This document shows, in pieces, positions 44,564-53,969 of a stretch of 64,000 nt of DNA. The notes below the pieces were generated by a model, which did no database searches, had not been told where the DNA came from, and saw only the letters and a list, made by a program, of their open reading frames with translations. How positions within the stretch are numbered: position 1 is the first letter of the stretch; each line of letters begins with the position of its first letter. A program made the translations under genes and the position numbers. Origin of the DNA: Chitinophaga varians (GTDB taxonomy: Bacteria > Bacteroidota > Bacteroidia > Chitinophagales > Chitinophagaceae); contig NZ_JABAIA010000002.1 in NCBI RefSeq assembly GCF_012641275.1, forward strand, positions 1,116,001 to 1,180,000. Direction: 5' to 3'.

Positions 44564-45556
44564 ATGGAACAAGAGAAGCTTCATCAGTTACTTGAAAAAT
44601 ATCATGCCGGCCAGTGCAGCGAAGCTGAACTGGAAGCTTTGCAGCAATGGTATGAAAGCCTGGGAGGTGCGCCTGAGGCGCCTCACTGGAAGGTAACGGA
44701 GGATGCCTATCTCGGTGATCAGTATGCCATATTTCAGCAACGCGCAGGGCTTAAGCCTGTCGCTGGCGGCCGTCGCAGCTGGAAATGGGTGGCCGCTGCT
44801 GCTGCCGTTGTCGCCGTTTCCTGTCTGCTTGCCCGGTACTTTTATCCATTGTCTGTAACCAATACCCGTCAACCGGTGGCAACTGCCACGTCGCACCAGA
44901 CGTTATTGCCGCCGGCGCCGGACGAGGCAGTCAGCTACGACCGGCACCTGGTACTGCCAGACAGTTCCGTGGTGTTGTTACGCGCCGGAAGTACGCTGGA
45001 ACTGTCAGATTCCTTTAACCAGGCCACGCGCCTCGTCATCCTAAAAGGTGAAGCTTATTTCGATGTCCGTCATAATGCCCGCCAGCCTTTTATTGTCAGG
45101 TGTGCCAACGTATATACCTATGTGTTAGGTACCGCCTTTAATATTAATACAGCTGGAAAAGACCGGCAGGTGACCATCACCGTGACAAGCGGAAAAGTAC
45201 GGGTGGAGCGGGAAAACAAGATCATGGCCGTGCTGACAAAAAACCAGGAGCTGATATGCCGCGACCACCAGCCAGCCATACCGGCCACTTTAGAGAACAT
45301 CGCACCCAAAGTGGAGTGGATGGCCAAAGACCTGCTGTTTAATGAAACCAGCCTGGAAACAATCTGTCAGCGGCTGTCTGCCCGTTACCAGGTCAACTTT
45401 ACTTTTGAGAGACAAGTGAACAAAGAAAAACGCGTCACTATTACTGATGCATTTTATGGGACAGAATCACTGAACGATATACTGGATATCGTCTGTACTA
45501 CCCTTGGATATACCTATTCCGTTACAGGCAATACTGTAACTATCACAACGCTATAA
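44564..45556 (+). CDS. FecR-family anti-sigma factor, locus 1
   Basis: Inner membrane anti-sigma of 330 residues. An N-terminal cytoplasmic domain (about 1-75, LEKYHAGQCSEAELEALQQWYESL) should bind the sigma factor. One membrane helix lies at about 78-93 (WVAAAAAVVAVSCLLA). The periplasmic FecR domain (about 120-225) reads LPDSSVVLLRAGSTLELSDSF ... RLVILKGEAYFDVRHNARQPFIVRC, and a C-terminal STN-like segment (DUF4974) has LLFNETSLETICQRLSARYQVNFTFE. It relays the occupancy state of the SusC receptor encoded next (44 bases downstream). Confidence 0.95.
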   Translation: MEQEKLHQLLEKYHAGQCSEAELEALQQWYESLGGAPEAPHWKVTEDAYLGDQYAIFQQRAGLKPVAGGRRSWKWVAAAAAVVAVSCLLARYFYPLSVTNTRQPVATATSHQTLLPPAPDEAVSYDRHLVLPDSSVVLLRAGSTLELSDSFNQATRLVILKGEAYFDVRHNARQPFIVRCANVYTYVLGTAFNINTAGKDRQVTITVTSGKVRVERENKIMAVLTKNQELICRDHQPAIPATLENIAPKVEWMAKDLLFNETSLETICQRLSARYQVNFTFERQVNKEKRVTITDAFYGTESLNDILDIVCTTLGYTYSVTGNTVTITTL

Positions 45557-45600
45557 TCATCCGTACTACGGAATTCAAAAATCAACCAAGCCTTATTACC

Positions 45601-48600
45601 ATGAGGAGAGTATGCCTGTTGCTATTATTTGCCTTGCATGTACACCTGGGCCATGCCCAGATCTTACAGAAAACCATCAGCCTGTCATTTGATCACCAGT
45701 CCCTGTCATCTATATTGACAGCGGCCGGAAAGCAGGCCGGATGCAAAATTTCTTTCCCGGCCGATGACGTGGCAGGCTGGGAAGACATGTCTATTCATTG
45801 TACCGCTAAGCCGCTGGGTGATGCGCTGGAACAGCTCTTGCTCGACACGGACCTCGGGTACAAAGCCCTGCCGAACGCCGTGGTGGTGTTCAGAAAACAA
45901 ATATCACCGGCAGCGCGCCAGCAGGACCGCACTGTGATGCTGAAAGGTATCGTGAAAAATGAACAGGGCACCACTTTGCCTTATGTGACCATTGCTGCAG
46001 GCACCAGCGGTGTCATGACCACCCTCAACGGTGCCTACTACCTCCCCAATGTGGCTGCCAGGGCCAGCGTGCGGGTATCCTGCGTAGGCTATGAGCCCCG
46101 CACTTTTGTAGCGGAAGACCTGGCCTCCCTGTCTGAAGTGGTGTTGAAGTTGGGCCGCCACAGCCTGGGCGTGGTGGAAGTGAGCACCGCCTACCAGCGT
46201 ATCCGCCCGGAACAGAGCACCGGCGCCATTGCGGCCATCGGCACCAAAGAATATGAGTCCCGTATCAGCACTGATTTTTTGTCCGGTATCCAGAACAAAC
46301 TGCCAGGTGTCCTGATCAATAAGGATATTCAGTTTGAAGGAAACTCGCTGTTCCAGATCAGGGGCCTGTCCACTATTTCGGCGAACAAACAACCCCTGAT
46401 CGTAGTGGATGGTTACCCTACGGAATTAACGCTGGACGCCATCAACCCCAATGAAATCAAATCCGTGACCGTGCTGAAAGATGCGGCTTCCGCAACTATC
46501 TACGGCGTTCGCGCTTCCAACGGAGTAATTATCATTGAAAGGAAACAGGCGGAGCTGGGCCGTACAAAATTTGCTTTTCGTACTACCCTGGGCGTTACCG
46601 GAAAAGAAAAATATAATACTTACCGCCTGGCGCCCAGCACGGCTGTCCTGAATTACCTGCGCGATTCCTATAAAGATGGCGCTGACATTCCTGCCGACTG
46701 GTCAGCGTACCGCACCTCCTACAATGTATACCAGCCAGGGTTCGATATTCTTCTCGATAAAAAAGCAGGTTATATTACACAAGCCCAGCTGGAAGAACGT
46801 TTCGCCGCATTAGGCGCCTATAACAATGCCGCTGATTACAGCCGGCTGTTTCTCCGTTCGGCGGTCAACCAGCAATATGACCTGAACCTCTCCGGTGGCA
46901 CAGAGCAGGCCACCTACTATGTGTCCGCCAACTATACGGCCAACCGGTTCACCAAAATGAATAACAGCGACAGCCGGTTCCTGCTGTCCGGTCGGGCCAA
47001 TTATAATTTTAATAAAAAACTTTCACTGGAACTCACTACTGACTACCTGGAAACAAAAAGTCTGCTGGCGCCGGTGCCGGATTTTATGGACGTGTACGGC
47101 TATGAACGATTCCGGAATGCTGATGGAAGCCCTGCGGCCATCTTCGTAGGGTCTAATATGAATCCGGTTTTTAATGATACCATTATTAAAAAGGGACTGT
47201 ATGATAACATGAACTATCCCCTGGTCAATATGAACGAAATCAATGACAGGAACAGGACGGTGAATAATAAGGTGATCGCTAATTTTAATTACCGCATTGG
47301 TCATGGATTCAGTTTCAAATTCGGCGGTATCTATGAAAATTCCCGTTCCGATCTGAAACACTATGCCAGTGAAAAATCCTCAGAAGCGCGTCAGTACGTC
47401 AACGCTTATGCGGAACAAACGCCCACCGGCATTCTCTTCAATGTGCCAAAGGGAGGCTACATCAACCAGCAGAATGTCAGCGCCGTCAGCTATACGCTGA
47501 GGGCGCAGCTGGACTACAATAAAATCGTTCACGACGAGCATTCGTTTAACGTCATTCTGGGAGCAGAAAACCGGAAGGTAGTGGCGGAATCTTCTACCAG
47601 CGCCACTTTTGGGTACAACGACCAAACGCTGTTACAACAACCGGTGGATTATAACAAGATATTGACAGGCTACTGGGTCTCCAATTTTGCCGGGCGAAAC
47701 CCAACGTTAATCTATGAGAAGCTTTTTGGAAAAGCCTACCAGGAAGACCGTTATGTTTCCGGATATTTCAACGGTGTATATGCCTTCAGAGGTAAATATT
47801 CACTGACCGGTAGTGTGCGGGTAGACCAGTCCAACCTGTTTGGTACAGACCCTCGTTTCCGCTACAAACCGCTTTGGTCAGTAGGTGCTGCGTGGAACCT
47901 CGACCAGGAGTCATTCATGAAAGGCGCAATATGGGTGGATGCGCTGAAACTCCGCGTGGCTTATGGTTTTAATGGCAACACGTCCAAAGCAAGCATTCCG
48001 CAGATCGTAGCGAAGTATGCCACCAATTTACGTACCTCACCTACTTCCACCGCGCTGAACCTCGCTTCTATGGAGAATGCCGCCCTGCGTTGGGAACAGA
48101 CGAAAAACTTCAATACCGGCCTGGACTTCCGTTTTTTAGGGAAGATTTATGGCAGTTTGGATTATTATCAGCGTAACAGCGTGGACCTGCTGGCCGATGC
48201 GCAGCTGGACCCTACCAAAGGCGCCAGCAGCGCCAAACTGAATGCCGCATCTATCAGTAATCAAGGCATAGAGCTGAACCTGCATGCAGACTGGATCACC
48301 CGGAAACGGTTCAACTGGAATACCGGCATCGCGCTGGCCCGCAATACCAATAAAGTGCAAGACCTGTATGTGAATAACAAACTGTATTCCTATAATTACC
48401 TGACCAACAATTATGTAGTGGGGTATCCTGCAGGCGCGGTATTTAGCTATCGTTATGCCGGCCTGGACACCAACGGCCTGCCACTGATGTACAACGGCGC
48501 CGGAAAAATAAAAACACCCGGCTATGCGGCGCTCGATGAGGGCTTCAGTGACCTGGAATATAACGGTCCCGGTATTCCTGTCATTACCGCCGGTATCAGC

Positions 48601-49056
48601 AACCGATTCGACATCGGTAATTTTTATGTGTATTGTATGATCGATTATTATGGTGGATTTAAAACCAGGATACCTGCGCCTTATGTCAGCACTACCAGGC
48701 CATTGGAAGGGGCAGAGAATTATTTCCGTGAGAAAGGGGATGAACAGCATACAGACGTAATGGGGCTTTACCCTTACTGGTTGTATAATGCTTATCATTC
48801 TTATGTGTATAACTATGCTAACACCAGGGTTGTCAACGGTGCATATCTTGTGTTGAGAGATGTCACCGTCTCTTATAATTTCCGCAGGTTGCCCGCCATC
48901 CAACGGATGGGCTTTACCAACTTCGAACTAAAGTTACAAGCTTCCAACATCACTACGATAGGGCTCAATAAATACAATTACAGTGTGGCCACCGGTAGCT
49001 ATGCCAGAAGATTTCTGGTGCCGACGTATACCATCGGCCTGTTCACCAATTTCTAA
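45601..49056 (+). CDS. SusC/RagA-type TonB-dependent receptor with STN domain, locus 1
   Basis: Outer membrane importer of 1,151 residues. Signal peptide MRRVCLLLLFALHVHLGHAQ; STN (secretin/TonB N-terminal) domain at about 22-100 that contacts FecR; carboxypeptidase-regulatory-like domain at about 115-190 (MLKGIVKNEQGTTLPYVTIAAGT); plug domain at about 205-320 (STGAIAAIGTKEYESRI ... PLIVVDGYPTELTLDAINPNEIKSVTVLKDAASATIYGVRASNGVIII); then a barrel of about 830 residues ending in an aromatic residue. SusD follows 17 bases downstream. The cargo is unknown; without a glycoside hydrolase nearby a sugar is not implied, and the thioredoxin partner hints at peptides or metal complexes. Confidence 0.96.
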   Translation: MRRVCLLLLFALHVHLGHAQILQKTISLSFDHQSLSSILTAAGKQAGCKISFPADDVAGWEDMSIHCTAKPLGDALEQLLLDTDLGYKALPNAVVVFRKQISPAARQQDRTVMLKGIVKNEQGTTLPYVTIAAGTSGVMTTLNGAYYLPNVAARASVRVSCVGYEPRTFVAEDLASLSEVVLKLGRHSLGVVEVSTAYQRIRPEQSTGAIAAIGTKEYESRISTDFLSGIQNKLPGVLINKDIQFEGNSLFQIRGLSTISANKQPLIVVDGYPTELTLDAINPNEIKSVTVLKDAASATIYGVRASNGVIIIERKQAELGRTKFAFRTTLGVTGKEKYNTYRLAPSTAVLNYLRDSYKDGADIPADWSAYRTSYNVYQPGFDILLDKKAGYITQAQLEERFAALGAYNNAADYSRLFLRSAVNQQYDLNLSGGTEQATYYVSANYTANRFTKMNNSDSRFLLSGRANYNFNKKLSLELTTDYLETKSLLAPVPDFMDVYGYERFRNADGSPAAIFVGSNMNPVFNDTIIKKGLYDNMNYPLVNMNEINDRNRTVNNKVIANFNYRIGHGFSFKFGGIYENSRSDLKHYASEKSSEARQYVNAYAEQTPTGILFNVPKGGYINQQNVSAVSYTLRAQLDYNKIVHDEHSFNVILGAENRKVVAESSTSATFGYNDQTLLQQPVDYNKILTGYWVSNFAGRNPTLIYEKLFGKAYQEDRYVSGYFNGVYAFRGKYSLTGSVRVDQSNLFGTDPRFRYKPLWSVGAAWNLDQESFMKGAIWVDALKLRVAYGFNGNTSKASIPQIVAKYATNLRTSPTSTALNLASMENAALRWEQTKNFNTGLDFRFLGKIYGSLDYYQRNSVDLLADAQLDPTKGASSAKLNAASISNQGIELNLHADWITRKRFNWNTGIALARNTNKVQDLYVNNKLYSYNYLTNNYVVGYPAGAVFSYRYAGLDTNGLPLMYNGAGKIKTPGYAALDEGFSDLEYNGPGIPVITAGISNRFDIGNFYVYCMIDYYGGFKTRIPAPYVSTTRPLEGAENYFREKGDEQHTDVMGLYPYWLYNAYHSYVYNYANTRVVNGAYLVLRDVTVSYNFRRLPAIQRMGFTNFELKLQASNITTIGLNKYNYSVATGSYARRFLVPTYTIGLFTNF

Positions 49057-49073
49057 TGTTTTAACAGTAACGT

Positions 49074-50435
49074 ATGCGCAACAAATGGATCATCTGCGGA
49101 CTGGCTGTACTGTTTACTACCGCCACCTCCTGCAAAAAATACCTTGATATAGCACCTGTCGGCAAGACCATTCTGACCAATGTGAGTGACTATGATTTGT
49201 TTCTGAACAGCCAGGACCTTACCGCCAGTGGCGCGCGGGAACTGAACTTGCTGGGAGACGACGTAGATGTGACCACGATACCCAAAACACCGGACAGAGT
49301 GGAAGACCTGATTTATCTGTGGAATGCCCAATATTCCACAGACACCAAAGTGCCGCCGGCTTTCTGGGGGAGGCACTATGGCAATATTTATCGTTTTAAT
49401 GCCGTGCTGGTCGGCATCGACAATGCCGGTAACGGTACTGAACGCGACCGGCGGCGTATCAAAGCAGAAGCTTTGCTGGGAAGGGCTTTCGAATATCTTT
49501 ACCTGGTGAACCTCTATGCAAAGCCCTACAATGCGGCCACCGCAGCCAAGGACCTGGCCGTACCTTTCGTCACCTCTGTGGATATTTCAGATGCCACGCC
49601 GCCGCGCAGCACTGTAGCAGAAATATATGATCATATTATTGGTGATATCAATGCGGCTATTCCTGATTTGCCCGCCAATAATACCGCCAACCACTTCAGG
49701 GGTGCGGTAACGGCTGCCAACAGCGTGTTGGCGCGCGCGTATCTGTATACCGGCCGCTATGAAGCGGCGGCAAAATACGCACGGCTGGCGATGGGAGACA
49801 ATCCGCCTGCAATATTGGATTACAATACCATTGCTAATAAATCCGCTATTCCCAATATGGCGATACGACCGTTTGATTTGTACGCGCGTTACTCGACTAA
49901 CGCTTCCCTGAAGGAATATCCTACTGTTGCTTTTCTGAAGATGTTTGATGTAAGCGATCTGCGGCTGAAATTGTTTTACGAGAACACAGGTGATTACACC
50001 TATCCTAAACGTGGTGTGGTGGCTTTTAACCCAAGCGGCGCTGTCGCCAATTTCGGTACCTGTGTGGAGGAGATGAAACTGATCATCGCTGAAGCGGCCG
50101 CCCGTGCCGGCAGATTGCCGGAAGCGCTGGCACAGGTAAACGATATCCGTAAATGCCGTATTAAAAAAGAAGCCTATCAGCCGTTATCGTCCACCGATGC
50201 GATGGAAGTAATGGGTTTCGTGATGCGTGAACGGCGGTTGGAGCTTGCCTATAAAGGCCTTCGCTGGATGGATATGCGCCGCCTCGACGCAGAGAACAGG
50301 ATGCCGGCAGTATACCGGTACGATGCCAATAATGAAGCTATCGCCACGTTGCCGCCACATGGCGCCCGTTATACTTTACAGATACCTTTGGCCGTTTTAC
50401 AGTTCAACCCGGATATGCCGCGGAATGATGACTAA
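49074..50435 (+). CDS. SusD/RagB-family surface lipoprotein, locus 1
   Basis: Substrate-binding lid of the SusCD complex, 453 residues. The lipoprotein signal is MRNKWIICGLAVLFTTATSCKKYLDI (lipobox Cys about residue 20). The helical TPR core includes RIKAEALLGRAFEYLYLVNLYAKPYN, TVAEIYDHIIGDINAAIPDL and RGAVTAANSVLARAYLYTGRYEAAAKYARLAM; the SusD C-terminal region has VMRERRLELAYKGLRWMDMRRLDAENRMP. It is shorter than classical SusD proteins (500-550 residues), as is usual for this ECF-linked subgroup. TlpA gene follows after 10 bases. Confidence 0.95.
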   Translation: MRNKWIICGLAVLFTTATSCKKYLDIAPVGKTILTNVSDYDLFLNSQDLTASGARELNLLGDDVDVTTIPKTPDRVEDLIYLWNAQYSTDTKVPPAFWGRHYGNIYRFNAVLVGIDNAGNGTERDRRRIKAEALLGRAFEYLYLVNLYAKPYNAATAAKDLAVPFVTSVDISDATPPRSTVAEIYDHIIGDINAAIPDLPANNTANHFRGAVTAANSVLARAYLYTGRYEAAAKYARLAMGDNPPAILDYNTIANKSAIPNMAIRPFDLYARYSTNASLKEYPTVAFLKMFDVSDLRLKLFYENTGDYTYPKRGVVAFNPSGAVANFGTCVEEMKLIIAEAAARAGRLPEALAQVNDIRKCRIKKEAYQPLSSTDAMEVMGFVMRERRLELAYKGLRWMDMRRLDAENRMPAVYRYDANNEAIATLPPHGARYTLQIPLAVLQFNPDMPRNDD

Positions 50436-50445
50436 AAAATAAATT

Positions 50446-51633
50446 ATGGCAAAAACACTCATCTTCGGTGCGGCGTTGATAGGCACCATTTCCGTGCAGG
50501 CGCAGTCGTTCACCCTCCATGGAACGCTCGCTAAAAACACACTGGCCGTTAATTCGTATATCTACCTGCGTTATGAACAGCGGGGAAAGACCATACTGGA
50601 CAGCTGCCGGTTACAACAAAACGCTTATCGTTTTCAGGGGAAAGTGGATTATCCGAAAGAAGCTACTTTGTTTCTGAAGGTAAGCGACAAAGATGCCCGA
50701 TACTACCAGCAGACACGCCTGCTGAAGCCCTATGAGCACAGCTTCTATCTCGATGCTGCCAGCCTGATTGCAAAGTCTGATGGCGAGCTGCGGGAAACGC
50801 ATATTACCGGCGGTGCGGCCGAAGCAGACAGGCAGGCCATAGAAGCCCTCCTGACGGCCATTTACCAGCGGGGAGAAAAAGAATACGGGGCGAAGCGGGA
50901 AGCGGCCCATAACCGTAAGGACAGTGCAGCCATTGCGGAAGTAACGAGAGCCTCCTACCAGAACGATGCTGAGCGGGAGGCCGCTAAGTTGCGGTTTATG
51001 CAGGAGCATCCGCATACCGGTATCATGCTGAAACTGCTGAACGAATATACCCGTACTAAAATAGATCCTGCAGTAATTGGCCCGCTGTACGAAGGGATGT
51101 TGCCCGCGTTAAAAGCATCTCCCGAAGGGACAGTTTATGGCCGGCGGTTAGCCAAAGCCCGTGAAACCGCGCCTGGTATGCCGGCCCCGCCGGTCGCGCT
51201 CAAAGACCGGCATGATAACCTGGTCACCCTGGCTTCACTTAAAGGCAAAGTGGTATTGCTTGATTTCTGGGGCAGCTGGTGTTATCCCTGCCGTATGAGT
51301 CATCCGCACCTGCGTGAGGCGTATGCCCGTTATAAAGATGCCGGGTTTGAAATCCTTGGCGTGTCCAACGAAAGAGGAGATACTGCTAAATGGAAAGATA
51401 ACTGGACCAAAGCTATGGACGCCGACCAGATGACCTGGCTCAATGTGCTGAACAACGATGCCAGTACCGACAAAGACAAAGGTGTGCTGGAAGCTTATGA
51501 CGTCAAAGCCTTCCCCACCAAAATACTGATAGACCAGGAAGGGAAAATTGTAGTGAAGCTGGTAGGCAATAGTGAAGCCAGCCGGGAAGCCCTCGATGCC
51601 CAGCTGGAGCGCTTGTTGGGCAAAGGACAGTAG
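50446..51633 (+). CDS. TlpA-like thioredoxin-fold protein with DUF4369-type N-terminus, locus 1
   Basis: Periplasmic thiol-disulfide protein of 395 residues: signal peptide (MAKTLIFGAALIGTISVQAQ), an N-terminal beta domain of the DUF4369 type (about 22-110), a helical middle, and a C-terminal thioredoxin/AhpC-TSA domain. The active site is WGSWCYPC with Cys279 and Cys282, and the cis-Pro region is KAFPTKILIDQEG. It is the last gene of the SusCD operon, with a terminator right after. It may reduce disulfides in, or release cargo from, what the SusCD complex imports. Confidence 0.94.
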   Translation: MAKTLIFGAALIGTISVQAQSFTLHGTLAKNTLAVNSYIYLRYEQRGKTILDSCRLQQNAYRFQGKVDYPKEATLFLKVSDKDARYYQQTRLLKPYEHSFYLDAASLIAKSDGELRETHITGGAAEADRQAIEALLTAIYQRGEKEYGAKREAAHNRKDSAAIAEVTRASYQNDAEREAAKLRFMQEHPHTGIMLKLLNEYTRTKIDPAVIGPLYEGMLPALKASPEGTVYGRRLAKARETAPGMPAPPVALKDRHDNLVTLASLKGKVVLLDFWGSWCYPCRMSHPHLREAYARYKDAGFEILGVSNERGDTAKWKDNWTKAMDADQMTWLNVLNNDASTDKDKGVLEAYDVKAFPTKILIDQEGKIVVKLVGNSEASREALDAQLERLLGKGQ

Positions 51634-51640
51634 TATTGTT

Positions 51641-51670
51641 TCAGGCGGCGGTAGCACTACGGCCGCCTGA
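51641..51670 (+). terminator. Terminator of the locus 1 operon
   Basis: Arms TCAGGCGGC (51641-51649) and GCCGCCTGA (51662-51670), 12-base loop, followed by ATTTTTATTTTAT. Confidence 0.82.
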
Positions 51671-51706
51671 ATTTTTATTTTATAAAAGATGCTTTTGTCT
51701 TTATTG

Positions 51707-51714
51707 TACATTTG
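51707..51714 (+). promoter_or_regulatory. Bacteroidota -7 element upstream of the polytopic membrane protein
   Basis: TACATTTG matches TAnnTTTG perfectly and lies 24 bases before the ATG at 51738. No clear TTG partner was seen at the expected distance. Confidence 0.45.
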
Positions 51715-51737
51715 CTCCGTTAAAAAACTGCTGGCAT

Positions 51738-52973
51738 ATGAAGCGTGCAAATACGGGGGAGGTGGAACGGAGGTGGATCGCTGTCGCCCTGGTCAATCTG
51801 ATGATCGTGGCATTATTGGGGGTACTGTTGCGGACAAATGCCCTGTTCCCTCTGCCGGGGATGCATTTCGGCAATTGGCTGTTTGCCCATACCCATTTCG
51901 CCTTCGGCGGATGGCTAACGCTTTGTTTATTTACCCTGTTGACCTACCGCCTGTTGCCTCCCGCTTACAGCGGTAAACGGATATATCCCCGCTTGCTGGC
52001 CGGTGTGCTGATCACGTCCGTGGGCATGTTGATAAGTTTTCCTTTCCAGGGGTATGCCCTTTTCTCCATTATTTTTTCCACGTTGTTTATCATCTGTTGC
52101 TGGGTTTTTGAAGTGATTTTTATCCGTGACCTGCTGAAAGCCGGCACAGAACGGTCCGTCACCCTGTTGGCCGTCGGTTCACTGGTATCGCTGGCCTTAT
52201 CTGCCGCAGGCCCTTTTTACCTGGCTTATATGATGGCCCACCATCAGCGGGACACTGTCCTGTACCACGATGCCGTATATACGTACCTGCACCTGCAATA
52301 CAATGGATTTTTCACACTGGCGGTTTTTGCCCTCTTTTGTCATCACCTCGGACCGGCGACAGCGGAAAAAATCCGTTATCGTTTTGCGGTGGTATTATGT
52401 GCCGCCGTTCTGCCTGCGATGTTTCTCTCTTATCTCTGGCATCAGCCACCGGTGGGCATCCGGATCGCGGCCGGTGTTGGCAGCGCCCTGCTGTTGATCG
52501 TACTGGCGCGTTTTGCGGAGCTGGCGCGCTCCGTAAAAGGAGAGCTGTATAGCGTCAATCCCCTGGCACGCCGTATCGGGGCGCTGGCCCTGATTGCCTT
52601 TGCGCTGAAAACCTTTGCGCAACTGCTGACCATTTTCCCGGCCATCGGCGATGCCGTCTGTACCAACCGCCCGGTGATCATCATGTACCTGCACCTGGTG
52701 ATGCTCGGCTTCGTGACGCTGTATATTTTTGCCCAACTGCTGTACGCGGGTTATTTTACGACTATGAAGGTACTGGCCGGACTGGGGATGATCTTGTTTA
52801 TTATCGCCCTGGTTTTTAATGAGGTGCTGTTATTCATGCAGGGGATGCCCGGCATATTTAAATTGCCACAGGAGGTGTATCTGTGGGGGCTGTGGCTGTC
52901 GGCTGCCGGGTTGCTGGCGGGAACGGGCATGGTGGCGCTGGCGGCGACGCGGTATTTCTTTAAAAGAGCGTAA
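51738..52973 (+). CDS. Polytopic membrane protein with conserved-looking His pattern, oxidase/NnrS-like
   Basis: Integral membrane protein of 411 residues with about twelve hydrophobic helices; starts at ATG 51738 (MKRANTGEVERRWIAV...). Histidines stand in or near membrane segments: GNWLFAHTHFAFGGWLTLC, AYMMAHHQRDTVLYHDAVYTYLHLQYNGFF, CHHLG and MYLHLVMLGFVTLYIFAQ. This spacing recalls haem-copper oxidase subunit I relatives and NnrS-type proteins, but no subunit II or other respiratory gene is adjacent, so binding of haem or copper is only a suggestion. It lies alone between the two SusCD loci, with its own promoter. Function unknown. Confidence 0.75.
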   Translation: MKRANTGEVERRWIAVALVNLMIVALLGVLLRTNALFPLPGMHFGNWLFAHTHFAFGGWLTLCLFTLLTYRLLPPAYSGKRIYPRLLAGVLITSVGMLISFPFQGYALFSIIFSTLFIICCWVFEVIFIRDLLKAGTERSVTLLAVGSLVSLALSAAGPFYLAYMMAHHQRDTVLYHDAVYTYLHLQYNGFFTLAVFALFCHHLGPATAEKIRYRFAVVLCAAVLPAMFLSYLWHQPPVGIRIAAGVGSALLLIVLARFAELARSVKGELYSVNPLARRIGALALIAFALKTFAQLLTIFPAIGDAVCTNRPVIIMYLHLVMLGFVTLYIFAQLLYAGYFTTMKVLAGLGMILFIIALVFNEVLLFMQGMPGIFKLPQEVYLWGLWLSAAGLLAGTGMVALAATRYFFKRA

Positions 52974-53259
52974 AGTATTTTCATCCCGGTTATTTATTAA
53001 TATAAACTACGTTTCACTCCTGAGGGAGCAGTTCGATTATAACCTGATGCTGAAATTGGACAGTTCAAAGAAAATAACGGCGCAAAAAATGGTTTACTCG
53101 AAGGAAAAGACAGAGCTCCGGAATGCGCTGGATTCGCTGGCGAATTGGTAGTGTGTTTTTTCCCTCCCATAACGTAAATTCGCCATGTCCATTTAACCAT
53201 TTCCTGCCGAATGCGGAAGCCGGCTGCGATGAGACGCTTTTAACAACGACCCGCTTATC
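52974..53259. other. Intergenic stretch with a possible gene remnant
   Basis: From about 52998 to 53151 an open frame ending in TAG reads like protein: NYVSLLREQFDYNLMLKLD..., then KEKTELRNALDSLANW. The only ATG in it (53047) would give 34 residues. No family is recognised; it may be the 3' remnant of a lost gene, or chance. The remaining bases to 53259 hold the promoter of the next sigma gene, which I could not define. Confidence 0.35.
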
Positions 53260-53856
53260 ATGAACGAACTGGCAGCTCAACCTATTACATGGTGGAAATC
53301 TTTCCTGGAAGGGGATAAAGACGCTTTGTCCGCCCTCTACCGGCATTATTTCCCGGTGCTGTATGAGTATGGGGTACGGTTGCACGACCAGGAGGAGCTG
53401 GTAAAAGACTGTATCCAGGACCTGTTCGTGAAACTCTGGACAAACCGCAGCACTTTGCAGGAAGCGCGCGACCCGCGTCTGTATCTGTTGATAGCCCTGC
53501 GGGGCGGTATTTACAATAAGCTGAAGCCGGCAGGTGTCCGCAAAGTGATTCCTTACGAAGCGCACCACGATTTCCGGCTGACATTCTCCGCCGAATCGGC
53601 TTATGTGAAAAAAGAGGCGGCAGGGTTGCAATCGAAGCAGCTGCTGGAGGCACTGGAGAAACTGAGCGCCCGTCAGAAGGAGATCATTTACCTGCGCTTC
53701 TATGAAGAAATGGAATACGAAGACATTTCCGCTGTCATGGGAATCACTGTCAAAGCGGCCTATAAACTGTATGCCCGTGCCATTGAAGCGCTGCGGGGCA
53801 TATTGAACATATCCGTGTCTGCCCTGCTGGTGTTGCTGGCGCAGCATAAAGCCTGA
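53260..53856 (+). CDS. ECF sigma factor (FecI-like), locus 2
   Basis: ECF sigma of 198 residues. Region 2: DKDALSALYRHYFPVLYEYGVRLHDQEELVKDCIQDLFVKLWTNR; region 4: LEALEKLSARQKEIIYLRFYEEMEYEDISAVMGITVKAAYKLYARAIEALR. The C-terminal end is hydrophobic (VSALLVLLAQHKA), as in Bacteroidota FecI homologues. In contrast to locus 1 it lies on the same strand as, and directly before, its fecR gene (113 bases), with an ECF-like promoter in the gap. Target: the fecR-susC-susD-tlpA genes that follow. Confidence 0.95.
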   Translation: MNELAAQPITWWKSFLEGDKDALSALYRHYFPVLYEYGVRLHDQEELVKDCIQDLFVKLWTNRSTLQEARDPRLYLLIALRGGIYNKLKPAGVRKVIPYEAHHDFRLTFSAESAYVKKEAAGLQSKQLLEALEKLSARQKEIIYLRFYEEMEYEDISAVMGITVKAAYKLYARAIEALRGILNISVSALLVLLAQHKA

Positions 53857-53902
53857 TCATTTCTCTACCACCTAAAAAAAATAAAAAAACTTTCAAAAGC
53901 GT

Positions 53903-53935
53903 GGGGTGTTTTCAACCGTTGTGGCTGTCCTATAT
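53903..53935 (+). promoter_or_regulatory. Candidate ECF promoter before fecR, locus 2
   Basis: GGGGTGTTTTC (from 53903) and TGTCCTATA (53926-53934), preceded by an A-tract and ACTTTCAAAAG, resemble the promoter layout I recall for Bacteroidota FecI/FecR loci. It does not match the GTAACGG...CGTCAT motif of locus 1, as expected if the two sigmas have separate specificities. Confidence 0.4.
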
Positions 53936-53969
53936 GCCTGGTATGTCAAAAAATTAAAAGAGAAAGGTA

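Noticed and set aside
49074..50435. Polysaccharide utilisation locus with a defined glycan
   Set aside because: SusC/SusD are present but no glycoside hydrolase, lyase or sulfatase gene is in either locus.
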